From NCBI RefSeq assembly GCF_003286085.1, contig NW_020825298.1, positions 3,100,001 to 3,164,000 on the forward strand: DNA of 64,000 bases, given 5' to 3'. This stretch comes from Drosophila persimilis (Eukaryota > Arthropoda > Insecta > Diptera > Drosophilidae). Within the stretch, counting starts at the first letter, position 1. The number at the start of each line of letters is the position of its first letter. The notes under the pieces were generated by a model that saw only the letters and a program-made list of their open reading frames with translations, was not told the origin of the DNA and did no database searches. Below are positions 52,501 through 62,989 of this stretch, one piece after another. The position numbers and the translations under genes were made by a program.

Positions 52501-55500
52501 TTTTTTTTTAAAGAGAGAATATCCTCAGATGAGTTGACAAATTGAGAGGGATTTAGGATTTTTTTATTTATTAAAGGCAGCCGGAAATGCAATTGAAAGC
52601 CAGGATTTGATTTTGGGAGGGAACAAGTTTTTGAGTGGAATTTCTTGGTTTGTCAATGACAGTTTTAGGCTTTTCTTTGGTTAAATTTTGGTGAAATTTG
52701 AAGGGGGATTCCACAGACAATGTTTTGGAGGGTTTTAAGGAAGTGCATTATGCATTTCAGCGAGTGATGAGACTCCTACTCCTCCTCATGGAGCCCCAAA
52801 AATACAATATACAACAAAAAAAATTACCAAAAAAAATACACAAAAAATATAAAATAAATCAGGAATCCGCGAGTAAAAATATGAATGAAATGCGTGTATT
52901 ATATGGAAATGCAGCACGGAACGGAAAAACGGAAAACGGAATGGAGTCCCCCCCGGAAAATATTTGCCTCCCCCGAGGCTCGAGCAACGTAAACAGTTCC
53001 ATGGCCCGTGGCCCAAAAGTAAAATCCGTTCAAGTGTAACAATTTAATGGCGTTTGTTGTTGTTGTTGTTGTTGTTGTAGTGGCAGCAGCGGCCTTTTTG
53101 GGGGGGCGGGGGCCTTTTTGGGGGTTTTTTCGGCTGAGGTTTGGTTGGGGTTTTTACGGCAGCAGCGGTTGCAGCGCCAAAGCACACACATATTTTTTAT
53201 GAGCCGGCTCGTAAATAGTGCCATGGAGCCTTTACCTTCTACAACCGATGGATGTGGATGGCTGTGGATCCTTCAAGCACCCAGGGCACTGGGGGATTCC
53301 ATTCCATTCAGATTGCCAATTTTTATTGTAATTAAACATTCAGTGAAGCGTAGACAGGATATTAAGGTAACTTCCTGTGGAGATAAACAACCCTTCCCAG
53401 TCCCCCTCCCCCTCCTCCCACTCACCTCTCGTAATCAGGCAGGAGCGTGGGCTGTTGTCCCTGTTGGGCGGTGGCCTGTGCGTATCCCGGAAGTTGCTCC
53501 TTTGTCGCGGCGCCACCGGCAGCTGCTCCCCCGGTGGCCTGTCGCCAAACACCGCCACTGGGATCGATCCAGAGGCCGTTGGGGCCGGTGGTTGATGTCG
53601 AATTCGAGCCGACGGCCCCGCCGCCAGGTCCGCCTCCATTTAGCGGCAATGTTGGAAACTTTCGCACGGTTCCGATTGCGTGATTGCCTGAAATAAAAGA
53701 ATCCGTCAAAAAACTGAATATCGGCAATGGTGTTCCACATGTGTGTGCGTGTGTGGGTGCGTGTGTGTGTGCTGCCAATGATTACGGCTCGTTAAAACTA
53801 AAACGGAGTACTTCGCTCACGGTATTTTGCCCCGAGAGTCGTGCAAATAATAAAAGACGGAAATTACTTTTTATATTCAATTGGCAAAAGCTCTGGCACG
53901 CCCTCTTTCGCAGGATATGCGAAGGAATGACCTGTAAAAGGGGGGGGTGCCATTATCTAGGGGTGCTAGTGGAGGGGGAAACAGACGGAGGGGGAGCTAG
54001 AGAAGGAACTGGATATAGAGGCGGAATTTTATCTACAGACGGAATTGGAACTACCGTCGGAAGTGGATCTACAGATGGAAGAGGTCCTTCAGTCGGACCT
54101 GGATCTTTTTGTTTGAAACCAAAGACCATAAAATCCAAACAAATTGCATCTGGAACTAATTCTATTCCAATTTCCCTTCAATTTGCTTTGTCCTGCACAC
54201 GACATGTATATTGTTTTTGGTTTTTCTTTGGCAGAGGCCACAAAGGCTGTATAATTTCTTGGTGGATTCTCCAGACCGAAAAGTAAGTCTTTTAGGCGCC
54301 TCCTCAAAGACTGTGGACTTCGTTGGCTTCTGGGGACCGTCTAGGCAGCGGAGAGACGAGTTCTAGACAAAGTTTCGTTGGTAGCCTCTTCTTCTGTTCT
54401 TCCAGGGTATCTCCTAGCCTTTATACACTCTCTTTTTATCTTTTTGTTTACTTTTGTTACATTAAGACTTCTTCTGTTAGACAATTGATGTGATTTTCAC
54501 GTGAGCTTTTGTCGTTTTTATAGGGGGCGGGGATACCGCCCCTCCGGCCCCTCTGGCCACCACCGAAGGACTCCTTTTACTCGACTGTTCGCTCGCTCCA
54601 GTTATCGCTGCTTGTTTATCTTTTTATAGTCGGTTTAACCTTGGCTTCCCCTGTGTGCTGGCTGCCAAAGATTATTACCCTTGGTTTCCTTCGGGGGTTC
54701 TTTTACAATGTTTTTTTTTGGTGCCGTGGAGTGTGCTGCGTGTCTGCAGTTCTTGTGGTTTACAAAATGGCAACCTAATTGAGACCGACCATAAATGCTC
54801 GAGTCATAAATCATAGATTACCGAGAGAGAACAAAATGTTTGCATGTCCTCCCCCCCTCTTAAGGGGGGGTTCTCTGGCACTATTGAGACACCATTTAAC
54901 AGCCCCCCAAAACATCTTCCAACTAAATTAAACTTCAATCGAACCATAAATCCCAACAATTACCCCAAAAAAAGGGGACACAAAAAATATAAATTTAAAT
55001 TAGGATAAAGCTGGCTTTATAGAGGGGGTGGGCAGGCGGATAGGGGGCTAGTACTCACCATGTAAACTGCCCAGCGAGGTCTGCTTGATAAATTGATAGC
55101 GCTTGAAGAGCACCAATGCCCCCAATAGAAACACAATTATGGCAATGATGGAGCCCAGCAGGACGATAAACCAGGTCTGTGTTAAAAAGTCATCGGCAAT
55201 ATCACGACTGATGGGATATCTGCAATAGACAACACAATAAAGAGACGGGAATGAGTGCCGTCCGTGTTATGTCCGCCGCTTTGTACGTGCCCCGGCGGAG
55301 GCTTAGTTTAATGGTCACAAAAGTCGTTGGCCATTGTCGTTTGCCGTTAATGGATTGATGCTCGGGAATGGTGGGGGGATGGTGGGGGGAGGGGGGGACT
55401 CTCTCTCTCACCTCGTGTAGCCCGTGTCCAGGGACTGGGTGCGTGCATCGATGCGGAGCACGGCCGGATGGCTGAAGGGTCCGACGCCCACCCGCGTGGC

Positions 55501-58500
55501 CGCCGCCACGGCTATGTAGTAGGTGACTCCCGTGGTGAGGTTCGCCAGCAGCAGTGTGGGCGTGGCCGCATCTATGGTCATATTTTTGAATATCCGCGTC
55601 GTATTGTGCACATCCAGGCCTTTGACGACCACATTGTAGCTGGTGAGGACGCCTGTTGTTCCAAAGTGCCCAATGGAGGAGGGAGAGATGGCAGACAGAG
55701 ACATACGCAAATGAAATTAAATGTAAACAAAAGAACAAACGCCTCGGAATGGGCGTTACTGTGGCAGGATGCAAAGCTCTCTCTGTGGATCTCTGGGGCA
55801 GCAAATGGTGGAGCTTCCCTGTAGTTAAAGTCCGGGGTTTGTGTTTGTTCAGTGGATATTTAGCAAGAGATTGTGGTAATGAATCTTCTAGGGTAATGGG
55901 AGGGGGTCAGAAGACATATTTTTCACGGTTTCTGGGGATTCACAGAGATATATAGCTAGGTATCTGGCAGCAACCAATATGTAGTAAGGCCCTTCATGAA
56001 TCCCTGAATCCATGCTTGAATCAATTGGAGAGTGAGCGAGAAATAAATCCGAAATTTTCGAGAGTTATCAGTCGAAACTTTAGCCGAAAACAGAAACCCA
56101 TATGATTTGGGGACCAGCATAAATCCATGAATAAAATGGAGAGTGAGCGAGCAATAAAACCGAAATTTTTAGGGAATTATCAACCAAAGCTTCGACCGAA
56201 AGCAGAAAACAATCTGTCTTAGAGCCCTAAATGAATCCATGAATCCCTGAGTCCAGGCGTGAATAAAATGGAGAGTGAGCGGGAAATAAATCCGAAATTT
56301 TCAGAGTATTATCAGCCAAAACTTTAGCTGAGAGCAGGAGGAAATATGTCTTGGAGCCCTGCACGAATCCCTGAGCCAAACAATGCTTTAAATTGAGAGT
56401 GAGCGCGAAAAAAAACCGAAATTTTCGGCTCTGCTTCGTTTAGTCTGTTTTGGGCAAGCTTTTCGATGGAATGACTAAGCTAAGACGCTGATTCCAACTG
56501 GTTTTCCCTCCCTGTAGGGCTCTAATATGTAGATACTCGTATGAGTCGTAGATTTTGCCGATTGTTGCTGAGATTTTCGATGTATTTGCACTGATTTTCG
56601 TTATATCTTTGGCCCAACCAAGTCTGTCCAAAGCAAGCATATTGTGGTTTCATGTAGGCCTCTATTTCCATATTTTTGATGCCCAAATGCCGCCTGTCGA
56701 AGAAGCCGCCTGCTAAGCCCAGAGCCTGCTCCAACGAGGCAGCTAATGCACCGCCCCATCGTCCACAGAGCGAGGGCAGAAACAGAGAGTTTATACGAAC
56801 CATTGCGTGTCCGATTCGGTTGCGGTGGCAACCACTTCAGAAAGACCGACGTGCGATTGAATTGGATGGCCTCCATGCCGTACGGCGGCGCCTCGGGCAC
56901 TGTGAACGAGAGACCACAAAAACGCAAAATGAGTGGGGGATTAGCCAGGGGGGGAGGGAGGCGGCGAGGCAGAGAGCAATAGATTGAATGAGTGACTGAA
57001 TGAATGGCTGAGCGCAGGTGAGGGCGGGCGAGGGTCTTACCATCTTCCAGGGTGCGGACGTGGCGGGAGTTGGAGGGCTTTCCTACGATGCTCTTGTAAA
57101 ATGGCACAAGAAAAAACTCATACGTAGAGGCCTTGGCCAGGCCGGGCACCGTGCAGGAGCTGAGGCCCTGGCCCTGGTTGAGGAGCGTGATCATCCGGTA
57201 CTCGGAGGAGTGCAGCTCCCGGGCGTACAGGTAGAAGCCCTCGATGTACTGCCCGCTGTCGATGTCCCACGAGAGCTGGGCGGTGGTCGAGTCGCTGGCG
57301 TTGACGTCCAGCAGCTCCACGATGTCGTTGGCCTGCAGCAGGGTCTCCACGTCGCTGAGCAGCAGCTGGGACGTGGCGGAGCCCATGTCGCTGCCGTCCC
57401 GCACGCCCACCAGCTTCCCGCCCGTGATGGGCTCCGAGATGGGCGACGGCGGCGAGAAGCCCAGCGAGTTCTCCGCCCGGACGATGAACATGTAGGCCGC
57501 CCCCTGCGTGAGGCTGTCCACCGTGAAGATCGGCTCGCTGAGGCGCGCCGCGATGGGGATCCAGGTCTTGCTCTGGTTCGTGCAGTACATCTCCACGCTG
57601 TAGCCGAGGAAGGAGGAGGCCCCCGCCTTGTCGCTGGTCGGCCACACGATCGTCAGGGCCGAGGCCGTGGCGTTCAGGACCTTCGGCTGGCCGGGCGCCG
57701 TCGGGCACTTGCTCTGCTCCGGGGCCCGGTAGAACTTGATGTTCGGGTTGGTGGGCAGCTCAATCCGCAGGAAGCCGCTCCACGTCGACTTGCCGGCCCT
57801 GGAGCTGGCCACGCACGTGTACAGGCCCTGGTCCTGCTGGCGGTCCAGGTCGGAGATGATCAGATCCCCCGCCGTGGTGATGTTCAGCTTGCCGCTCGGC
57901 TGCACGGGTATCCCGTCGCGGTACCACGAAATCGTCGGGTTCGGCAGCCCTATGGCCTTGCACTGCAGCGTGGCCAGGGACTTGATGGGCAGCGTCTGAT
58001 TGACGGGGCCCGCTATGATGATCGGCGGCGGACGGTCCTCCTGCGAGTCGAGGCTCAGCTGGACCCGCGACGTGATGCTGGACACCTCGTTCATGGCGTT
58101 GCACAGGATCACCAGGTCCTTGTCGGACCGCTGGAAGCGCGTCAGCGTCAGTATCGAGTGTCCCTCCTCCGTGTTCAGGCTGTGGAAGCGGTCCAGGGGC
58201 GGGGCCCCCGGAAAGATCAACGTGCTGTTGTTCTTGATCGTCCAGAAGATCGTCGGCTTCGGGTTGCCCGTCGCCCGGCACTCGAAGGAGGTGTCGGCGT
58301 CCAGTTCCACCGATTTGCTGGCCGGCCGTTGGATGAATTTCGGGGGGGCTGCGCGGGGTGCACGGGGGCAGCAGGAGGGGGGGAGACTAATTAGCTAAGT
58401 GCGCTCCAACTAGCGGTTGTCTAAGGACATTCTAATGCGCTCTCGCAAGGACTTACCGTAAACCGTGAGGGTGCCCATCGCCGTGATGGCGCCCACCACA

Positions 58501-59959
58501 TTGTCCGCCTCGCAGCTGTACTCGCCCTCGTCGGCGATGGTCACACGCTCCAGCCGCAGGCTGCGATCCTCCAGGACACTGACGCGATCTTTGGAGTGGG
58601 GGAAAAACGAATCAATTAGGTGGGATCCCGGGCGGGGGGGCATTCCAAGGGCTTACCCAATGGCATGTTGCCGCCCGAGGCGGTCCGCAGCCACAGGACA
58701 TCCGGCATGGGGTCGCCGCCCACGCGGCAGGGAAACGTCACGGAGGCTCCCTCCAAAACGGTCTGATCGTGGGGTCCCCGTATGATGTAGGGCTTGACTG
58801 CAAAGGGAATTGGGGGGTGAGGGAACGCTTAAACGAGGGAAAACCCCAAGGAGCCCAAACCCAAGTCACATTTCGAGCAAATTGAACATGACACATTGAT
58901 TTGAGGTGTTCCTAACCCAAGGATGGAGGCTTTTGCCTAACGATTAACCCTGGAATGGGCGCGGTTTGTGGAAACGAGGAGTACCTTTTGCTCTTCCTAA
59001 GGACTACCACGGATTGGTGGCTATGAAAGAGGGAGAACTCCTCTTTTTTTGTGAGCAAACAAATTTTAATTGATTTTTGATTTTGTTCATTTGATGGCCG
59101 CCAAAGAACTTTCTTTCTAACATTTATTTGCCTGGCAGGAGGGGGATAGCAGAAGGGAGAGGGGCAGCTCTCTATTCAAGTGGCAAAAGCTTTTAGTCAG
59201 ATTGCCAGGATTTACTAAAGATTCCACCGCAAATCTGTTGAGTAATGAACAGACGATTCGATGTGTGTGTGGGCAGGTCCCTGGACGTTCGAGGATTAGT
59301 TTGAGAGATGAATATCCATCTATTTATGAATATTAATCGTTATATGTACAGAGAGTTGCGTTTTAAATGTATGGTAATCGGGGAGCTGCCCAAGGAATGT
59401 GCCATCAAGGGATTGGACGCCAAAGACGATGAATCCGCTTAGGACACTCCCAGTTTTGGGCATGGAATGCTCTGTAGAAAGTCTCGAAAGTCAAAGGAAT
59501 GGTATGATAGCCACAGGATTGAAGGTAAAGCCCATTTCTACCTATATTCCGGGTCGGAAAAGAATCACCACAGATTCGAGTCATGTTTTGCCTTTCATCT
59601 GTCCGAAATGTGCCTCTACTTCTCCTAGAGGTCACCATTTAACCCCTGGGCACCACTGATGGGTTAACGCTTACCGTGGACTTTGAGCGTTGCCAGCGAG
59701 GACTCGCGCACCCCGACGGGATTCTTGGCTATGCACTGGTATTGACCCTCGTCAGTCTGTCGGGCATCCTGAATGGCCAAATTGCCGCCGTCGACGATGC
59801 GTACACGCTTCGAGCCCTCCAAATCCAATTTCTGGCCCCCCTTCTTCCAGGTGACGGCCGGCTCGGGAATGCCCCGCGGTGCCGCACACTCCAGCAGGGC
59901 CGTATCGCCCTGGGCGATGCGTGTATTCTGTGGCTCCAGGCGGAACTCATCGCGAAGCA
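48455..59959 (-). CDS. robo3: Roundabout-family axon guidance receptor, robo3 type (partial gene, nine coding exons from Ig2 to stop)
   Basis: Single-pass receptor for the midline repellent Slit, acting at the growth-cone plasma membrane. Spliced on the minus strand from 59675-59959, 58657-58797, 58457-58588, 57041-58348, 56801-56899, 55412-55652, 55059-55219, 53426-53687 and 48455-49514. All eight junctions keep the frame and use AG acceptors and GT donors, giving 1228 codons plus stop. Domain order is Ig2, Ig3, Ig4, Ig5, three FN3 domains, a transmembrane helix (about residues 752-774 of this partial protein) and a cytoplasmic tail. The tail carries a CC0-like motif (PDYAEV) and a CC1-like motif (AYATTNV). 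I see no CC2 (LPPPP) or CC3 (polyproline), which fits fly Robo2/Robo3 rather than Robo1. From memory of the family, the FN3 and transmembrane regions differ clearly from Robo1 and Robo2/lea, so robo3 is favoured; a direct alignment would settle it. Signal peptide and Ig1 lie past the right edge. With about 120 residues for those, the total would be near 1350, usual for Robo3. Confidence 0.88.
49515..53425 (-). other. robo3 intron (3.9 kb)
   Basis: The largest complete intron, before the last coding exon. AT-rich, with a 10-bp perfect hairpin near 51190-51215 (AATTGCTCAA and complement) and GTT repeats at 53050-53080. No nested gene is supported. Confidence 0.7.
53426..53687 (-). CDS. robo3: robo3 exon: proximal cytoplasmic domain
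   Basis: Encodes (G)NHAIGTVRKFPTLPL, a Gly/Ala-rich stretch, NGLWIDPSGGVWRQ, a Gln/Gly-rich stretch and LPDYE. The WIDPSGGVWR segment is a conserved feature of insect Robo tails. Acceptor ATTTCAG, donor GAGAG followed by GTGAGT; phase 2 out. Confidence 0.88.
53688..55058 (-). other. robo3 intron (1.4 kb)
   Basis: Between the transmembrane exon and the proximal cytoplasmic exon. Contains a GGAA/TCTACAGACGGAA imperfect repeat at about 53970-54100 (GGAACTGGATAT, GGAATTGGAACT, GGAAGTGGATCT), which makes the short Pro/Ser/Val frame seen on the minus strand; not a gene. Confidence 0.6.
55059..55219 (-). CDS. robo3: robo3 exon: transmembrane segment
   Basis: Encodes YPISRDIADDFLTQT, then a hydrophobic helix of about 23 residues (WFIVLLGS to ALVLF), then the stop-transfer stretch KRYQFIKQ. 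Acceptor TATTGCAG, donor CATG followed by GTGAGT. Phase 2 in, phase 1 out. Confidence 0.92.
55412..55652 (-). CDS. robo3: robo3 exon: rest of FN3-3 and juxtamembrane
   Basis: Encodes (G)VLTSYNVVVKGLDVH through ARTQSLDTGYT, completing FN3-3 (typical LANLTTGVTYYIAVAA). Acceptor ACAACAG, donor ACGAG followed by GTGAGA. Enters in phase 1, leaves in phase 2. Confidence 0.9.
56000..56530 (+). repeat. Dispersed repeat family 2, tandem array inside a robo3 intron
   Basis: Four degenerate units. GAGAGTGAGCG begins at 56028, 56139, 56271 and 56395, a spacing of 111-132 bp. Each is followed by a (T)CCGAAATTTTCG-type core, and units also share GAATCCCTGAATCC and AGCAGAA. The last unit extends into the TTCGATGGAATGAC tail shared with copies 1 to 3. 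Lies between the exons ending at 56801 and starting at 55652. Confidence 0.8.
56801..56899 (-). CDS. robo3: robo3 exon: start of FN3-3
   Basis: A 99-nt exon encoding VPEAPPYGMEAIQFN through PNRTRN, the first strands of the third FN3. Acceptor GTTCACAG. The only donor that keeps the frame with the next exon (phase 1) is AATG followed by GTTCGT, which departs from the GTRAGT consensus at positions +3 and +4. Confidence 0.85.
57041..58348 (-). CDS. robo3: robo3 large exon: Ig4, Ig5, FN3-1, FN3-2
   Basis: A 1308-nt exon encoding 436 residues. Order: Ig4 (from PPKFIQRP, cysteines in FECRATG and ILCNAMN), Ig5 (LQCKAIG, YTCVASSR), first FN3 (from about APGQPKVLN to SEPIT), a linker of about 40 residues (LVGVRDGS to VELLDVN), and second FN3 to RHVRTLED. 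Several N-glycosylation sequons are visible (NNST, NQT, NIT, NQS). Acceptor CGCGCAG, donor GATG followed by GTAAGA. Third positions are strongly GC-biased, which opens a long false frame on the opposite strand. Confidence 0.92.
58457..58588 (-). CDS. robo3: robo3 exon: second half of Ig3
   Basis: Encodes (D)RVSVLEDRSLRLERV through AMGTLTVY, with the second Ig3 cysteine in the typical DEGEYSCEADN context. Acceptor TCCAAAG, donor TACG followed by GTAAGT; 132 nt, phase 1 at both ends. Confidence 0.9.
58657..58797 (-). CDS. robo3: robo3 exon: first half of Ig3
   Basis: Encodes (V)KPYIIRGPHDQ through GGNMPL, including the first Ig3 cysteine (TFPCRVGG) and the tryptophan (VLWLRT). Acceptor TTTGCAG, donor TTGG followed by GTAAGC; 141 nt, phase 1 at both ends. 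The rest of Ig3 is in the next exon, only 68 nt away. Confidence 0.9.
59675..59959 (-). CDS. robo3: robo3 exon: Ig2 domain
   Basis: Encodes one Ig domain starting (V)LRDEFRLEPQNTR, with the two disulphide cysteines in LLECAAP and YQCIAKN and the tryptophan in VTWKKGG. In fly Robo proteins this block follows Ig1, so it is Ig2; Ig1 and Ig2 form the Slit-binding end. The acceptor reads ATTCCAG before TGCTTCGC and the donor is CACG followed by GTAAGC. Both ends are phase 1. The preceding exon (Ig1) is not in the window, so this is the most upstream robo3 exon visible. Confidence 0.9.
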
Positions 59960-60656
59960 CTGGAATTAGAGAGAGAGACAGAGAGAGAGAGAGATGGAGA
60001 GAGTGAGCACAAGAAGGATGAGCAAATGATTATATCGGTGTCTGTGTCCGTGTGTGTCAGTGTGTGTCCGTGTGGTGCCCCTGGACACTGTCCATTTGTT
60101 AGAGGTTATAAATTATCTTGGGGGTTTTTGCATGATAAATGCCCCTGTGTCCTGTCCAGGTCCTGCCTTAACCTGCGGCTCCTGTGAGCGCGTGTTTGCG
60201 GCCTGACAGCACAGATAAATTGTTGGTAAATGGCATAAATGTGATTTTTATACGCCATTCACGCACACAGAGAGACGGAAAGAGAGCAGGAATGGTGGCT
60301 GAGAGAGGGATAGAGAGGGAAACCTTCTAATGGGTAGAAAATTCCATCAGTGAGAGGATTTTCCATGCAGATTTTAAGAGTAGTTTATTTTATTCCATTT
60401 GACTTGATTTGGTTGGGATTTCCCCCATTTCCGTGTATAGATTTCCCATTGAATAAACCGCTCATCCGAAAGTGCTGATTAAAGCTTTGAATTTTATTCG
60501 AAAAAAAGAAACAAACGAAAGGGAAACTACCTCCGCTCCTTAATTTAGGATTTTGAAGAACGAATCGTCTAAAAGTCTTCCCCAAAGATGTGGCGGGGAA
60601 TCAATAAAACAACGAACTAAACTCTCATCGGGGAGGAGCTGATGATGAATTCCATT

Positions 60657-61019
60657 TCAGATCTTGGGCAGATCCTTTTTGGGCGGGGCCTCCTCTTTGA
60701 TGCGTGGCAAGCGACGCACGTATTCGGGCAACGCTCCCTTGGTGTTACGATAATCCTTCGGTGTGAAGATGATCTGCGTCTTGCTGCGCATCAGCTTGGG
60801 TCTCTGCACGAATTTGTCGGGGTGCTCTATTCGTACGCGTCGTATAAGATCCGCCAGCTCAGCGACCTTGGGGTCGTCTTTGGGATGAAGCTTCTGCTCA
60901 GGGAATTTCCCTTCTGATTGTGTGGTTGACGATGATCTCTTGCTGCTCTCCTGCTTGGGCACAACTTCGTGTTTCAGTCCAAATTTCTTGTCCAGCTTTT
61001 CTTTAACGCGACGAAACAT
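60657..61019 (-). CDS. Small basic protein of unknown function, nested in a robo3 intron
   Basis: An uninterrupted frame of 120 codons from ATG (MFRRVKEKLDKKFGLKHE) to TGA. The protein is Lys/Arg-rich, with a Ser/Thr stretch near residues 26-36 and a conserved-looking middle (DPKVAELADLIRRVRIEHPDKF, RPKLMRSKTQIIFTPKDY). No signal peptide or membrane segment is seen. The composition and codon pattern look coding, and the opposite frames are poorer. An AATAAA on the minus strand lies at 60493-60498, about 160 nt past the stop. It sits in the robo3 intron upstream of the Ig2 exon, on the same strand, so it is a nested gene rather than a robo3 exon: it has no splice sites in the Robo phase and no Ig features. 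I do not recognise the family. Confidence 0.7.
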   Translation of the reverse strand: MFRRVKEKLDKKFGLKHEVVPKQESSKRSSSTTQSEGKFPEQKLHPKDDPKVAELADLIRRVRIEHPDKFVQRPKLMRSKTQIIFTPKDYRNTKGALPEYVRRLPRIKEEAPPKKDLPKI

Positions 61020-61188
61020 GTTTAGATTGTTTGTTTGTTTGTTTGTTTTGTCGTTGATTTTTCTATACTAGAAATTTTAAAGTGAATGGAAAAGCACTAC
61101 GTGGTTAAAACTAAAGTCAAGGGCTACCTTATGGTAGAAAATGCACATTTTAGGGCTCCGACTGTACTGAATCGGTAATATTGAATAT

Positions 61189-61400
61189 TCCGCTCATCCG
61201 AAAGTGCGGATTGGTGCTTTGGACAAGGAATAACCCTATTTTCATGCTCTGCAATTCAAAGAAGAGTCAAATGTTATAAGTTACGCATCTACTACCAGAA
61301 ATTGAGACAGAAATTAAGCTATTCCTCAAGTCTTGTTCCTGACATCGCTCGGAGCAACAGAGCAAATGGTTTTCCACGCTGGCTGGCTAGTACTTCCCTA
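61189..61400 (+). repeat. Dispersed repeat family 4, copy 2 (with a fragment at 60458-60480)
   Basis: CCGCTCATCCGAAAGTGCGG, ATTGGTGCTTTGGACAAGGA, then GCTCGGAGCAACAG and GCAAATGGTTTTCC, in the order of 16690-16870. Located just upstream of the nested gene at 60657-61019; the 60458-60480 fragment (CCGCTCATCCGAAAGTGCTG) is just downstream of it. Confidence 0.55.
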
Positions 61401-62989
61401 CGACTTGATTATAATTTGATTAGAAACCTTTGTTACAGAGTTCCAGATTACTGGAGTGCTTTGTGGAAGTGGTCTAGTATTTATCTCTTGCTGGCTGAAA
61501 GTCGTTTATATTTGGCTTTATTTCGCTCTTCCTTTTTGGCCATATTTCTGTCACAATCACGCATTTGGAAAGCTCTCTCCTTTTGCATACTAAATCAGAG
61601 TATTATCAACATTTTTGCAGATTTAGAGCGCGACAAAGGCAGAGAGCAGAGAGCAGAAAGCAGAAAGCAGGAGTCGTAACTCAGCTCTCAGCTCCTCAGC
61701 GCTTATCATCCCGATGCCAAAGAGGTCTTTTGTGGCTGTGGTCAGGAGGGAGACCAGTAATTTGCACACACACACACACACCTGAGCATTCTAGGCGATT
61801 ATTTGTCCTGTGTCAGAGCGGGGGGGAAGGACTGTTCCCGTGCAATAAATCAAGCAACTTTCAAGCACTTGAAAAGCAGACCCCAAGTAAATTTCTTCTC
61901 TATTTTTTTCCCACACAGCAAAAGCAAAAGCAACCTTTTGTGCAGCGTAAAAAAAGATATATATATACTGGGGTATATGCATGGATATCCAACGAATAAA
62001 TCCATGGCGAAAGCAGCTTTTACGTAAATTAAATTTCGCTTTTCGTTTGTTGTTTTTTTTCTTCTTTTAATCTACAAAGTGAATAAGCGAATTCTTTCTA
62101 TTCCGCTCTGCGTCTCCATCTTTTTTTGGGGTTCAGTTTTCGGTATTCGTTTTAGCTTTAGTTTAGTTTTTTGCTGCTGGCTTTCTTGGTTATGCAAAAA
62201 TGTGCTAAAATCATGACTTTTATTAAATTTAAAGTTGAGGCGTAATAAATCAACGTAAAACGGAAAATGGAGCACAGGAAAAACGCTCCCTTAAAGTCGG
62301 GGGAAACTTCGAAACAGAAACAGAGAACAGAGAACCAGCAGGAAGCAGGAGATGGCAGGAGGAGGCATGAGGTGGCAGGAGGTGGCATGAGGCAGGAGGT
62401 GGCATGAGGCATGAGGCAGGAAACACGCCAACCATCAATAAATTAATCAAAGTCATAATCAGTGTCAGGTTCACTGCCACTGGGCGAAAGTTGTGTTCGA
62501 GGCGAAGGCCTTTCGTCCCTGATTCGTTATTATTTTTCTGCCTGTCCTGTCCTGCCTCGTCCCGTCCGCTCGGTCGGAGGTCAGGGACTCGCTGGAGCGG
62601 ATAAATCTCCTTTGGAAAGGTGCAAAATGCTGCCAGCTTTGGGCCATCTCCTGATAATGAGTTAATAAATGACCGTTTATCTATATTTATCGTATTATGG
62701 CCCCAGACAGTCGTGTGTTTGGGGGCAGATTTATGGACGCGTCGGTCGAGATGGCAACTACTTCAACGACGCCTCGCGTCCGCTACGTGATCAATTTTCG
62801 GCTTTGGCCTTCTGGCTAATTGAAGAACGTTTCAGGACAAACTAATGCTGCGATAACTATCTATCCATTGAGTAATTGTCTGTCATTGGAAGATGCGAAT
62901 TGTTTCGGCTTCAATTAAATGGATTCAATGGCATCTACTTCATGGAAAATCAAACGAACTTGAAATGGTGTATGCAAAAATGTATTGTT

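Noticed and set aside
55202-55804. Minus-strand frame of 200 codons across the FN3-3 exon
   Set aside because: Shifted frame of the real exon 55412-55652, extended into introns; the Robo frame has the FN3 signature.
57018-58394. Open plus-strand frame of 458 codons
   Set aside because: It lies exactly opposite the robo3 Ig4-FN3-2 exon and its Arg/Ala/Gly/Val-rich composition is the usual shadow of strong GC bias at third positions.
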